Of a stretch of DNA of 64,000 bases, positions 32,507 to 40,865 are shown piece after piece; the first letter of the stretch is position 1; the number at the start of each line of letters is the position of its first letter. Under the pieces are notes generated by a model, which was given only the letters and a program-made list of their open reading frames with translations, had not been told where the DNA came from and did not search any database. This stretch comes from Streptomyces cellulosae. GTDB lineage: Bacteria; Actinomycetota; Actinomycetes; Streptomycetales; Streptomycetaceae. The stretch spans positions 101,716 through 165,715 of the forward strand of contig BNBH01000016.1 of NCBI GenBank assembly GCA_014655195.1, in the 5' to 3' direction. Both the position numbers and the translations under genes were made by a program.

Positions 32507-32830
32507 TCAGGGCTGGGTGGGCGGCACGTCGACGACGAGGCCGTCGAGCTTGTCGCTGAGCGTGATCTGGCAGGCGAGGCGCGAGCAGTCCCGTGGCTCG
32601 GAGACGCCCATGTCGATGAGGTCGGCCTCGAGATCGCCCGGCTTTCCGACAGCGTCCCGGTACTCGTCGCGGACCCAGACATGGCAGGTGGCGCACGAAT
32701 TGTTTCCGCCGCACTCGCCGACGATGCCGGGGACCCCGTTCTGGAGCGCGGTGCTCATGACGTTCTCCCCGACAGCGGCGTCCACGGCGCGCTCGACGCC
32801 GTCACTGCCCACATACACGACCTTCGGCAC
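32507..32830 (-). CDS. Adrenodoxin-type [2Fe-2S] ferredoxin
   Basis: The product is 107 residues. The cluster ligands are in GECGGNNSCATCHVWV (C-x5-C-x2-C) and RLACQI. It is the electron carrier for the Rieske oxygenase encoded next. GTG 32830 follows AGGAGG. It is the first gene of the minus-strand operon 32830-29006. The 261-bp divergent gap to the dehydrogenase gene holds GntR-type half-sites (a TGGTC arm at 32873-32877 and TGGTCAGTCCA at 33052-33062). Confidence 0.93.
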   Translation of the reverse strand: MPKVVYVGSDGVERAVDAAVGENVMSTALQNGVPGIVGECGGNNSCATCHVWVRDEYRDAVGKPGDLEADLIDMGVSEPRDCSRLACQITLSDKLDGLVVDVPPTQP

Positions 32831-33051
32831 GGGAACCTCCTGAGGGCGAATGGCCTAACAATTATGCCTCTAGACCATCCGCGCCCGTCAACCGGTCACT
32901 TCGATGACCGCGGCCGACGCCGCGGACCCGCCGCGGTCCGGAGGGTGACGGGTGAACTCCCGCCAGAGGCCTGGGTGTCGGACGCGTCGGCGCGAACGGC
33001 TGCCCCACCGAGAGCGCACCCCTGACGCGCCTCGCGGCGATGGTATACGTT

Positions 33052-33062
33052 TGGTCAGTCCA
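33052..33062. promoter_or_regulatory. FadR/FCD-type GntR site TGGT-CAG-TCCA
   Basis: Seven of eight arm bases match TGGT-N3-ACCA; 29 bp before the dehydrogenase ATG. Confidence 0.5.
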
Positions 33063-33091
33063 TTGCGCCAATAGTGCCATCGGGAGACCCC

Positions 33092-34240
33092 ATGACAGAG
33101 ACCGTGCTGGCGGCCGTGCGGACGACGCCGGCGACCACCGAGCTGCGCCGATTCGCGAAACCGCAGCTCGACGCCGATTCGGCCCTCCTCAAGGTCGAGG
33201 TGGCGGGCATCTGCGGCACCGACGTGAAGCTCTACAAGAACCCGCCCGCGACCAGGGCGACACAGGGGCCCGTGATCATGGGTCACGAGAACGTGGGCGT
33301 GATCGCCGAGGCGGGGAAGAAGTTCAAGGCGCGCCATGGGCTGCAGGAGGGCGACCGGGTCTTCGTCGAGCACTACGTCGCGTGCTTCACCTGCGAGTGG
33401 TGCAGAATCGGCGAGTACCGCCACTGCGAGGCCACCGACTGGCGCACGAACGACGACGCCCGCCGCTTCGGCTACACCTCGGCCGGCAACCCCGGCACTC
33501 TGTGGGGCGGCTTCTCGGAGTACATGTTCCTGCCGTGGAACGCCGTGCTCCACAAGATTCCCGACACCGTCACCCCCGAAGAGGCCGGCCTTGTGATGCC
33601 GCTCTCCAACGGCATCGAGTGGGCGCTCCTCACCGCGGGTGTCGGGTACAACGACACGGTCCTGATCCAGGGCCCGGGCCAGCAGGGCCTCGCGCAGCTG
33701 GTCGCGGCCAGGCAGGCCGGCGCGTCGCAGATCATCGTCTCCGGCACGACCCGCGACCGGGCGCGCTTCGAGCTCGCCAGGGAGCTCGGGGCGGACGACG
33801 TCGTCGACGTCCTCACCGAGAACCCCCGGGAGAAGATCATGGACCTGACCGGCGGACGCGGCGTCGACCACGTGCTCGACTGCACCTCGCGCGCCGGCAC
33901 GGCGCCGGTCCTGCTCGGCGTCGACGTCCTGAAGCGCCGCGAGGGCACGCTGCTCATCCAGGGGGAGCTGGCCGCGTTCCCCGACTTCCCCGTCAAGCTG
34001 ATCACCGAGAAGGCGATCACCATCAGGTCGGCGCGCGGCCATTCGTTCCACGCATGCGAACTCGCCGTCGCCCAACTGGCCTCGCACCGGTACCCGCTGG
34101 AGAAGCTGGCGACGCACCGTTACGGCATCGACCAGGTCGACCACGCGCTCCGCGTGCTGGCCGGCGAGACCGACGAGGACGCGATCCACGTCTCGATGAT
34201 GCCCGAGCTGGTCGGCCGGCCCGGCGGGAGGGTCCGCTGA
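33092..34240 (+). CDS. Zinc-dependent alcohol dehydrogenase (MDR family)
   Basis: The product is 382 residues. It has catalytic-zinc residues in AGICGTD and MGHENVG, structural-zinc cysteines in CFTCEWCRIGEYRHC, and NAD(P) binding at GPGQQGLAQL. In phthalate degradation the cis-dihydrodiol is oxidised to the catechol by a Gfo/Idh-type Pht4; here an MDR enzyme takes that position. ATG 33092 follows CGGGAGA. Its TGA overlaps the ATG of the aldolase gene, so the three genes 33092-35939 form a coupled operon. Confidence 0.92.
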   Translation: MTETVLAAVRTTPATTELRRFAKPQLDADSALLKVEVAGICGTDVKLYKNPPATRATQGPVIMGHENVGVIAEAGKKFKARHGLQEGDRVFVEHYVACFTCEWCRIGEYRHCEATDWRTNDDARRFGYTSAGNPGTLWGGFSEYMFLPWNAVLHKIPDTVTPEEAGLVMPLSNGIEWALLTAGVGYNDTVLIQGPGQQGLAQLVAARQAGASQIIVSGTTRDRARFELARELGADDVVDVLTENPREKIMDLTGGRGVDHVLDCTSRAGTAPVLLGVDVLKRREGTLLIQGELAAFPDFPVKLITEKAITIRSARGHSFHACELAVAQLASHRYPLEKLATHRYGIDQVDHALRVLAGETDEDAIHVSMMPELVGRPGGRVR

Positions 34241-34947
34241 TGGCCGGCCTTGTCGTCACCGGTACGCCCCGCGCCGACCTGGCCGTGGCCGACGCCCTCT
34301 CGGCGTACGGAGTGGCCACCGTCCATGAGGCCCAGGGCCGCACAGGCCTGCTCGGCTCGCACCTGGGCCCGGTCTGGCCCGGTGCCCGCACCGCCGGTAC
34401 CGCGGTCACCGTGACCGTCGCCCCCGGGGACAACACGACGATCGCTGTGGCGATGGAGCAGTGCCGGCCGGGCGACGTCCTCGTCGTCGTGCCGACCGCG
34501 CCGTGCGACATGGGCTACTTCGGCGACCTGCTGGCCACCTCGGCGATGGCGCGCGGTGTGCGGGGCCTCGTCATCGAGGCCGGGGTGCGTGATGTCGCCG
34601 ACCTGAGGGAACTGGGCTTCCCCGTCTGGTCCAAAGCCGTCTCGGCGGAGGGCACCGTCAAGGGCACCCTCGGGGACGTCAATGTCCCGATCGCCATCGC
34701 CGGACAGATCGTCGAACCGGGTGATGTGATCGTCGCCGACGACGACGGCGTGGTCCGGGTCGGGCGGCTGAAGGCGGCCGAGGTGCTGGCAGCGTCGAAG
34801 GCGCGTGAGCGGAAGGAGGCCGGTTCGCGTGCCCGGTACGCGGCCGGCGAGATCGCCCTCGACGTCAACGACATGCGCCCGCTGCTGCGGAAGGCAGGCA
34901 TCCGCTACGTCGACCACGCGACGTATCTGAAGGAGCGGACGCGATGA
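34240..34947 (+). CDS. 4-carboxy-4-hydroxy-2-oxoadipate aldolase / RraA-like (LigK/GalC-type)
   Basis: The product is 235 residues with the class II RraA-like fold: VATVHEAQGRTGLLGSHLGPVWPGAR, VVVPTAPCDMGYFGDLLATSAMARGVRGLVIEAGVRD (the GxxGDxxxxxA..G..G..xDGxxRD-type signature) and DVIVADDDGVVRV. HMG/CHA aldolases of this group cleave 4-carboxy-4-hydroxy-2-oxoadipate to pyruvate and oxaloacetate using a divalent metal. The neighbouring LigJ-like gene makes exactly this substrate. Starts and stops overlap with both neighbours (ATGA). Confidence 0.92.
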   Translation: MAGLVVTGTPRADLAVADALSAYGVATVHEAQGRTGLLGSHLGPVWPGARTAGTAVTVTVAPGDNTTIAVAMEQCRPGDVLVVVPTAPCDMGYFGDLLATSAMARGVRGLVIEAGVRDVADLRELGFPVWSKAVSAEGTVKGTLGDVNVPIAIAGQIVEPGDVIVADDDGVVRVGRLKAAEVLAASKARERKEAGSRARYAAGEIALDVNDMRPLLRKAGIRYVDHATYLKERTR

Positions 34948-35939
34948 TCATCGACGTCCACGGCCACTACACGACGGCTCCGCGAGAGCTGCGGGACTTC
35001 CGTGACGCCCAGTTGGCGGGTGAGCCGGCATCCATGGCCCCGATCAGCGACGACCGGCTTCGCCAGTCGGTCGAGGACAACCAACTCCGCGTCATGCGCG
35101 AGCGCGGCGGCGACCTGATGCTCTTCTCCCCGAAGGCCTCGGGCATGGAACACCACGTTCCCGACCCCTCCGTGGCCAACGCGTGGGCGCGGGTCTCCAA
35201 CGACGTGGTCCACCGGGTCGCGAAGCTCTTCCCGGGGCGCTTCGCGCCGGTCGCGCAGCTTCCCCAGACACCGGACGGCAACCTTCCCGGCGTACTCGCG
35301 GAGGTGCGGCGTACCGTCGGGGAGCTTGGTTTCGTCGGCGTGAACCTCAATCCGGACCCGTCGGGCACATGGGCCGGCAGGCCGATGACCGACGCCTCGT
35401 GGTTCCCGGTGTACGAGCTGCTCGAGGAGTTGGACGTCCCGGCCATGGTGCACGTCTCGACGGCGTGCAACCCCAACTTCCACACCCTCGGCGCGCATTA
35501 CCTGAATGCCGACACCAGCGTGTTCACGCAGCTGCTCCAGGGTGACGTCTTCCGGCGGTTCCCGGGGCTGCGGCTGGTGATCCCGCACGGGGGCGGTGCG
35601 GTGCCGTACCACTGGGGGCGCTACCGCGGTCTGGCCATGCGCAACGGCTGGCAGGATCCGTCGGCACTGCTGTCGAACGTCTTCTTCGACACCTGCGTCT
35701 ACCACCAGCCGGGCATCGACCTCCTGCTCGGCGTCCTGCCCACCGAGAAGGTGCTCTTCGCCTCGGAGATGCTCGGCGCTGTCCGCGGGGCCGACCCCTC
35801 CTCGGGCGTGGCGTGGGACGACACGCTCGTCTACGTGAAGGACGCCGGCCTCTCGGACGAAGCGCTGGCGGACGTCCTCACCAACAACGCTCTGCGTGTC
35901 TACCCCCGCCTGGCCGCCTGGGCTTCGCCGGCCGGGTGA
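34944..35939 (+). CDS. Amidohydrolase-superfamily 4-oxalomesaconate hydratase (LigJ-like)
   Basis: The product is 331 residues. It starts with the metal-binding HxH motif (IIDVHGHYTTAPREL) and continues RERGGDLMLFSPKASGMEHH, GVNLNPDPSG, MVHVSTACNP and VIPHGGGAVPYHWGR. This is the ACMSD-like amidohydrolase branch with LigJ/PmdE, which hydrates 4-oxalomesaconate in the protocatechuate 4,5-cleavage and gallate routes. ATG 34944 overlaps the aldolase stop. With the LigK-type aldolase it forms the complete end of that pathway. A decarboxylase of the same superfamily is the main alternative. Confidence 0.88.
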   Translation: MIIDVHGHYTTAPRELRDFRDAQLAGEPASMAPISDDRLRQSVEDNQLRVMRERGGDLMLFSPKASGMEHHVPDPSVANAWARVSNDVVHRVAKLFPGRFAPVAQLPQTPDGNLPGVLAEVRRTVGELGFVGVNLNPDPSGTWAGRPMTDASWFPVYELLEELDVPAMVHVSTACNPNFHTLGAHYLNADTSVFTQLLQGDVFRRFPGLRLVIPHGGGAVPYHWGRYRGLAMRNGWQDPSALLSNVFFDTCVYHQPGIDLLLGVLPTEKVLFASEMLGAVRGADPSSGVAWDDTLVYVKDAGLSDEALADVLTNNALRVYPRLAAWASPAG

Positions 35940-36085
35940 GCCCCCGCGACGGATGACGGGCGCCCCCTCACCGCCGTCCGAGAGGAAACGGCCCGCCCCT
36001 GGGAAGAGGGCGAGAAAACCGGCGCACTCTTCCAGGGGCAGCACCCTTCGCGACGCCCGCGCGCGGCCGGAGGGCGCCCGTTCAG

Positions 36086-36820
36086 TCAGCCGTCGACCCG
36101 CGAGGCGGTGCGCCGCAGGTGGGCCTTCATGATCGCCTCGGCCGTGGCCAGGTCGCGGCTCTGGATGGCGAGCACGAGTTCGCGGTGCTCGTCGCTCCCT
36201 TGCCGCCCCATCAGCGGCGCGCTCACCTTCGCTTCGCGGAGCGACATCAGCATCGGCCCGTGAAAGCTGTGGATCAGCATCGTCAGGGCCGGGTTGTGCG
36301 CGCATTCGGCGAGCCGGACGTGGAAGGCCGCGGACATCCCCACGTCATACGTGCCGGCCTCGAGGGCGGCCTGGCCTTCGTCGGTGAGCCGCAGGAGGTC
36401 GGCGATGTCCTCGGCGGTGGCCCGTTCGATGATCAGGGGCAGGGCGCTCGTCTCCACGACCATCCGCGCCTCGGTGACATTGGCGGCGGTCAGGGCGGAG
36501 AGGCTCAGCAGGTCGGCGAGCCCCTCCCCGAGGCGTTCGGTGGACGGCGCGGTGACGAAGGCGCCGCCGCGCGCGCCGACCCGGACGGCGACGAGCCCGC
36601 TCGCCTCAAGGACTCGAAGGGCCTCACGGATCGTCACCCGGCTCACACCGAACTGCTCACAGAGATCCCGCTCGCTCGGCAGGCGGTCCCCCGGGGTGAG
36701 TTCGCCGTCACGAATGAGCAGTTTGACCCGATCGACGATCACCTGCGAAACGCGCGACATGCTGACGGGGCTGAACAGACCGGTCTTCGGGCTGCGGTTC
36801 CCGTCGTCGGCAGTCGTCAT
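36086..36820 (-). CDS. FCD-type GntR transcriptional regulator (paralog 1)
   Basis: The product is 244 residues. The winged helix-turn-helix (about 20-90) contains LTPGDRLPSERDLCEQFGVSRVTIREALRVLEASGLV. The FCD ligand-binding domain (about 105-240) has LTAANVTEARMVVETSALPLI and FHVRLAECAHNPALTML with His ligands for a metal. ATG 36820 follows AAAGGGAC. It is similar end to end to the regulator at 46560-47336 (for example SRVTxREALRxLEAxGLV and GARGGAFVT are shared). It probably senses an aromatic-pathway intermediate and represses the TGGT-N3-ACCA promoters around it. Confidence 0.94.
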   Translation of the reverse strand: MTTADDGNRSPKTGLFSPVSMSRVSQVIVDRVKLLIRDGELTPGDRLPSERDLCEQFGVSRVTIREALRVLEASGLVAVRVGARGGAFVTAPSTERLGEGLADLLSLSALTAANVTEARMVVETSALPLIIERATAEDIADLLRLTDEGQAALEAGTYDVGMSAAFHVRLAECAHNPALTMLIHSFHGPMLMSLREAKVSAPLMGRQGSDEHRELVLAIQSRDLATAEAIMKAHLRRTASRVDG

Positions 36821-36888
36821 GCGAAGTCCCTTTGTCGAAGTCATGCATCGAGGCGTTGTCAAGTGGTCATGTGAATCTACCACTCTAA

Positions 36889-36899
36889 TGGTCTGACCT
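36889..36899. promoter_or_regulatory. FCD GntR site TGGT-CTG-ACCT
   Basis: Seven of eight arm bases match; 69 bp before the start of the GntR gene on the minus strand. Further half-sites TGGT (36864) and ACCA (36879) lie nearby. Confidence 0.5.
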
Positions 36900-37052
36900 G
36901 CAGGCCTCCGAGGTAGCGCGCGCGACCGCGACAAGACCCCTCCCAGGCTGCCCGCCGGCGTGGGCGCCGCCGGGCCACGGAACGCGACTCCTTCGCTTCC
37001 GGTCGCAGCCCCCCGGAACCGTTGACCGGCCCGAAGCCTCGACAGTACTCTC

Positions 37053-37071
37053 TTAATGATTAGACCATTAA
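37053..37071. promoter_or_regulatory. 19-bp palindrome TTAATGATTAGACCATTAA
   Basis: Arms TTAATG/CATTAA around TGAT-TAG-ACCA; ends 15 bp before the cupin GTG, so binding would block initiation. Same core as the other GntR sites. Confidence 0.65.
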
Positions 37072-37086
37072 GCCAAGGAGCGACGA

Positions 37087-37707
37087 GTGACTGACGACGC
37101 GTTGACCCCTGAGCATGCGGAGGAGGGCGGGGCCGCGGAGGACGCACGCCTCGCCGGCCTCTACCACAGCAAGAAGGACCGCGTTTTCGTGCGCGGGATC
37201 CAGGGCGAGTACAACCTCGGCGCGGAGCTTGCCCGGCTGCGGTCGATGCCCCGGGTCCGCAAGGCCTCCGAAATCAAGTTCGTGGACGGGCCGCAGGCCT
37301 ACAGCCGGCACTACGTCGAGCCGAAGGACGGCATCAGCCAGCTCTTCCACCTGCACCTGGAGGAGTACGGACCGGGAGGCAAGTCGCAGAAGCACGGACA
37401 CGTGAACGAAGCCGCGTTCTACATTCTCGACGGCGTCGGCTACGAGGTCCACGACGGGATCCGCTACGACTGGAAGGCCGGAGACGTCGCGATCGTGCAC
37501 AACAACTGTGTGCACCAGCATTTCAACGCCTCGGCCGAGAAGCCCGCGCGCGCACTCGTCCTCAAGACCAAGCCCATGTACCTGTTCATGAACATGCTCT
37601 TCCAGAAGCAGGTCGAGCCGCGGCAACTCGAGCCCACCCCGGAGGGCGTCGGCTTCGAGGCCCGCGAGGAAGAGGACGACTTCAACCACCCGGAAGGGGG
37701 CTACTGA
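37087..37707 (+). CDS. Cupin-domain protein A of tandem pair
   Basis: The product is 206 residues. The cupin motif 1 is KSQKHGHVNEAAFYILDGVG (H-x-H-x3-E) and motif 2 contains VAIVHNNCVHQHFNAS, giving the usual 3-His/1-Glu metal site. The N-terminal 60 residues are helical and not part of the barrel. GTG 37087 follows AAGGAG; an operator palindrome lies just upstream. Protein B (37709) starts 1 base after the stop and shares the same architecture. No extradiol LigAB-type enzyme is encoded nearby, so a ring-cleaving dioxygenase role is proposed, by context only. Confidence 0.85.
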   Translation: MTDDALTPEHAEEGGAAEDARLAGLYHSKKDRVFVRGIQGEYNLGAELARLRSMPRVRKASEIKFVDGPQAYSRHYVEPKDGISQLFHLHLEEYGPGGKSQKHGHVNEAAFYILDGVGYEVHDGIRYDWKAGDVAIVHNNCVHQHFNASAEKPARALVLKTKPMYLFMNMLFQKQVEPRQLEPTPEGVGFEAREEEDDFNHPEGGY

Positions 37708-37708
37708 C

Positions 37709-38317
37709 ATGGCGTGGGACGAGGCCGGGGCCTGGATCGCCGGCGCCGAGAGGGCGCCGCTCTACCGGAAGCTGCTCGACGACGCGGCGGCGGCACCCGA
37801 ACGGAACGCGGGGCGGCGCAAGATCCTGCACCCGGAGGACATGCCGTGGGAGATGTCCCGTCAGGGCCTGCTCAAGCATCTCCTGAACGAGGACATGAAC
37901 ACCCGGATGGAGACCGTCGACGCCTACATGCAGATCATCCCGCCCGGGAGCCGGTCGGGTAAGCACCGCCACCTGGCCGAGGAGTGTCTGTACGTCGTGG
38001 AAGGGCGGGGGTACGACCTCCACCAGGACTGCGACGTCGAGATCACCGACACGTACCACTGGAAGCCACAGGACGAGGTGCAGCGCTTCGAATGGGAAGC
38101 GGGCGACGTCATCTACGTGCCGCCGAACACGATCCACCAGCACTTCAACGCGGACCCGGAGCGTCCTGCGCGACTCATCTCGGCGATCAACAGGATCTTC
38201 AAGCACTCGGGACTGAACGACCTGGAGCAGCTCGAGGACGCGCCCGAGTACGACCCGGACGTGGTGCTCGACGCCGACACCATCCGTGACTACCTCCGCC
38301 CACGGGCACGGTCCTGA
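37709..38317 (+). CDS. Cupin-domain protein B of tandem pair
   Basis: The product is 202 residues. Cupin motif 1 is GSRSGKHRHLAEECLYVVEGRG (H-x-H-x3-E) and motif 2 is VIYVPPNTIHQHFNAD, nearly the same as in protein A (VHQHFNAS). Both proteins therefore keep a full metal site, which argues for a heteromeric or sequential enzyme rather than one active and one structural copy. ATG 37709 follows GGAAGGGGG. A strong hairpin follows. The substrate is unknown. Confidence 0.85.
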   Translation: MAWDEAGAWIAGAERAPLYRKLLDDAAAAPERNAGRRKILHPEDMPWEMSRQGLLKHLLNEDMNTRMETVDAYMQIIPPGSRSGKHRHLAEECLYVVEGRGYDLHQDCDVEITDTYHWKPQDEVQRFEWEAGDVIYVPPNTIHQHFNADPERPARLISAINRIFKHSGLNDLEQLEDAPEYDPDVVLDADTIRDYLRPRARS

Positions 38318-38381
38318 GACGGGTCCGGCAGGTCGGCCGCCGGAACGCCGGCCCGCCGGCCTTCAGCGGATTCGAAGGAAA

Positions 38382-38413
38382 GGCGCCCGGCCGGGGTTCT
38401 CCGGCCGGGCGCC
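38382..38413. terminator. Bidirectional hairpin terminator
   Basis: GGCGCCCGGCCGG (38382-38394), loop GGTTCT, CCGGCCGGGCGCC (38401-38413): 13-bp perfect stem between the convergent cupin and FAD reductase genes. Confidence 0.75.
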
Positions 38414-38497
38414 TCTCGTGGGTCCGCAGCCCGTTCCGCGGCCCACCGGTCCACCGCTGCCCGGACCGGCTGCGGCCGAGCCGGCTGCTTGCCCGCG

Positions 38498-39736
38498 TCA
38501 AGCCACGCGGACCACAAGATCCCTCAACGGGACGTCCACGTCGGCGGCCCGTTCCATCGGGAGTGAGCCGCCGGTGTCGAGGACTCTCTTCACGAGCATG
38601 TAATCGCGGGGGGCGTTGACGGCGTTCACCGCGACGACCTCGCCTTCGCGGAAGTAGAGGACCGAGAACCTCTCCGAGGCCGGCTCCCCGCGGACCACCA
38701 CGGCGTCATGGCCTGCGCTCAGGCCAGCGATCTGGAGCTTGATGTCGTCCTGGTCCGACCAGAACCACGGCACGGCCGCGAGCGGCGTGGGCGAACCGGC
38801 GAGAGTGGCCGCCGCGGCACGCGCCTGGGCGATCGCGTTGGCCACCGACTCGATCCGGACCGGCCGGCGGTCGCCCGCGTCGAGGGCTGTGCAGTCACCC
38901 GCGGCCACGACGTCGGGGTTGCTGGTGCGGCCGTACGCGTCGACGACGATGCCGGCTTCGCAGCGGAGGCCGATCCGCTCGGCGATCTCGGTGCGGGCGA
39001 CCAGCCCGATGCCGACGAGAACGAGGTCGGCGGGAACGCTCGTGCCGTCGGAAAGGGCCACGGAGGTGACCGAACTGCCGTCGCCCTCGAAGCCGATGAC
39101 GCCGCGTTCGAGAAGAACCTTGCTTCCACGGCGTTGGTGAGCGGCCAGATAGAACTCCGACATCACGGGCGCGACGGCACGTGCGAGGAGCCTGTCGAGC
39201 GCCTCGACGACGACGACCTCCTTGCCCAGCGCCCGCGCGACCGCTGCGGCCTCGAGGCCGATGAAGCCTCCGCCGACGACCACGACGTTGCGTGCGGCCT
39301 TGAGGGCGCCCCGGAGACGCACGGCGTCGTCGAGGTCACGGAGGTAGAGGACACCGTCGAGGTCCGCACCGGGGATCGACAGCCGGCGCGGCGTGCCGCC
39401 CGTGGTGAGCGCGAGCCGGCCGAAGTCGAAGGTACGGCCGGAGCGCGTGACCGCGGTGCCCGAGCCGTCCCGGTCGAGGTCGACGTCCGCGACCCACTCG
39501 CCGGTGACCACGTCGATGTCGTAGCTGCGGTAGTACTCCGCGGAGCGGAGCAACAGGCTCTCCTCGGTCGCCTTGTCCGCGAGGAAAGCCTTCGACAGGG
39601 GCGGCCGCTGGTAGGGAAGGTGCGGCTCCGCGCCGACGAGCGTCACCGGGGCGGTGCTCCCCCTCTCGCGCAACGAGGTGGCGACCTGAGCGCCCGCCTG
39701 GCTGGCGCCGACGATGAGAATCCCGGGGTCCGGCAT
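38498..39736 (-). CDS. FAD-dependent ferredoxin reductase
   Basis: The product is 412 residues of the rubredoxin/ferredoxin reductase type (BphA4/PdR-like). FAD binding is at ILIVGASQAGAQVA (about 5-18), NAD binding at VVVVGGGFIGLEAAAVA (about 150-166), and the second FAD motif at NPDVVAAGDCTALD. The C-terminal reductase domain begins VPWFWSDQDDIKLQIAG. It should pass electrons from NAD(P)H to the ferredoxin at 32507-32830 for the Rieske oxygenase, completing a three-component system though the genes are 6 kb apart. ATG 39736 follows AGGAG. A perfect TGGT-CAT-ACCA site lies 24 bp upstream. Confidence 0.93.
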   Translation of the reverse strand: MPDPGILIVGASQAGAQVATSLRERGSTAPVTLVGAEPHLPYQRPPLSKAFLADKATEESLLLRSAEYYRSYDIDVVTGEWVADVDLDRDGSGTAVTRSGRTFDFGRLALTTGGTPRRLSIPGADLDGVLYLRDLDDAVRLRGALKAARNVVVVGGGFIGLEAAAVARALGKEVVVVEALDRLLARAVAPVMSEFYLAAHQRRGSKVLLERGVIGFEGDGSSVTSVALSDGTSVPADLVLVGIGLVARTEIAERIGLRCEAGIVVDAYGRTSNPDVVAAGDCTALDAGDRRPVRIESVANAIAQARAAAATLAGSPTPLAAVPWFWSDQDDIKLQIAGLSAGHDAVVVRGEPASERFSVLYFREGEVVAVNAVNAPRDYMLVKRVLDTGGSLPMERAADVDVPLRDLVVRVA

Positions 39737-39759
39737 GGGCCAACTCCTAGTCACGGTTT

Positions 39760-39770
39760 TGGTCATACCA
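39760..39770. promoter_or_regulatory. FCD GntR site TGGT-CAT-ACCA
   Basis: Perfect eight-base arms in the divergent promoter between the FAD reductase and the decarboxylase-like gene. Confidence 0.65.
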
Positions 39771-39858
39771 TTGAACCATGATGGAAGGTGAAGCAGAAGC
39801 ACCTGTGCCGCCGGCCGGTTCGCACCCAACACCTGCCCCTGCGACCCCTATGGACTTA

Positions 39859-39869
39859 TGGACTGACCA
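39859..39869. promoter_or_regulatory. FCD GntR site TGGA-CTG-ACCA
   Basis: Seven of eight arm bases; 16 bp before ATG 39886, which supports that ATG as the real start. Confidence 0.5.
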
Positions 39870-39885
39870 TGTTACCTTTCCGCGC

Positions 39886-40833
39886 ATGGTCCTACCTCAG
39901 CTCACGACAGTGACCCGCACTCAGGGCAACAACGAGGCACTCAAGACGGGGGCGGTCGCCCCCCGCGGCTTCCGCTTCGAGTTCGAGGAAGTTCCCGTAC
40001 TCGTCCAGGCGTTCCGGCGCATGGTGCGGGGGCTGGAGTTCGATGTCAGCGAGATGGCGCTGACCACCTACCTGGTCGCCAAGGCGCACGGAGCGCGGTT
40101 CACCGCCGTCCCCGTCTTCCTGGTGCGCGGGTTCCACCACGGCGCGGTCCACCACGATCCCGCATCGGCCATCCGCACCCCCAAGGCCCTGGAGGGCCGC
40201 AGGGTCGGAGTCAGCCGGGGCTACACGGTGACCACGGGGGTCTGGGCGCGTGCCGTGCTCCAGGAGGAGTACGGCGTCGACCTCGACAAGGTCACATGGG
40301 TGCTCTCGGGTGACGAACACGTGGCGTCGTACCGTTCCCCGGCCAACGTGGTCCCCATGGAGCCCGGCGGTTCCCTGGAGGACATGGTGCTCGCCGGCGA
40401 ACTGGCCGCCGTCATCGGCCCCAAGCCGGCCTCCCCCGCCCTGGCGCCACTGATCCCGGATGCCGAGGAGGCAGGCTTCACCGCCCTTCGGGAGCGTTCG
40501 CTGTACCCCATCAACCACCTGATCGTCATCCGCGACGCGCTGCTGAGGGAACAGCCCGAACTGGGGGCGCTGGTCTTCGACGCCTTCGCCCGCGCCAAGC
40601 AGCTCTACGTGGACCGGTTGCGCGTCGGAGCCGTCGATTCACCGACCGCCACCGACCGCATGTACCAGCGGGTCCTGGAGACGACCGGCGCGGACCCGCT
40701 GCCGTACGGCGCCGAGCCGAACCGGGCCATGCTGGAGCAGCTGATGCGGCATGCGGTGGACCAGCGCATCATCGACCGGCCGGTGCCGCTGGAGACGCTG
40801 TTCGCGGAGAGCACGCTCGGCATGGTCGCCTGA
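39886..40833 (+). CDS. 4,5-dihydroxyphthalate decarboxylase-like protein
   Basis: The product is 315 residues from ATG 39886. It has the periplasmic-binding-protein-like fold of Pht5/PhtD-type decarboxylases: LTTVTRTQGNNEALKTGAV, FEEVPVLVQAFRRMVRGLEFDVSEMALTTYL, VFLVRGFHHGAV, RVGVSRGYTVTTGVWARAVLQEEYG, YPINHLIVIRDALL. There is no signal peptide, so a cytosolic enzyme is favoured over a transport protein. The frame is open to ATG 39778, but those 36 residues are Pro/Ala-rich, contain a rare TTA codon and cover a GntR site, so they are read here as promoter DNA. It would convert 4,5-dihydroxyphthalate to protocatechuate. Confidence 0.83.
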   Translation: MVLPQLTTVTRTQGNNEALKTGAVAPRGFRFEFEEVPVLVQAFRRMVRGLEFDVSEMALTTYLVAKAHGARFTAVPVFLVRGFHHGAVHHDPASAIRTPKALEGRRVGVSRGYTVTTGVWARAVLQEEYGVDLDKVTWVLSGDEHVASYRSPANVVPMEPGGSLEDMVLAGELAAVIGPKPASPALAPLIPDAEEAGFTALRERSLYPINHLIVIRDALLREQPELGALVFDAFARAKQLYVDRLRVGAVDSPTATDRMYQRVLETTGADPLPYGAEPNRAMLEQLMRHAVDQRIIDRPVPLETLFAESTLGMVA

Positions 40834-40865
40834 CCCCGCTCCCGTCCTCCGCCGAAGGGAACCGT

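Noticed and set aside
35997..36037. Hairpin after the LigJ-like gene as a terminator
   Set aside because: The stem CCCCTGGGAAGAG/CTCTTCCAGGGG has a bulge and a loop of about 18 bases without T-tract; kept out as uncertain.
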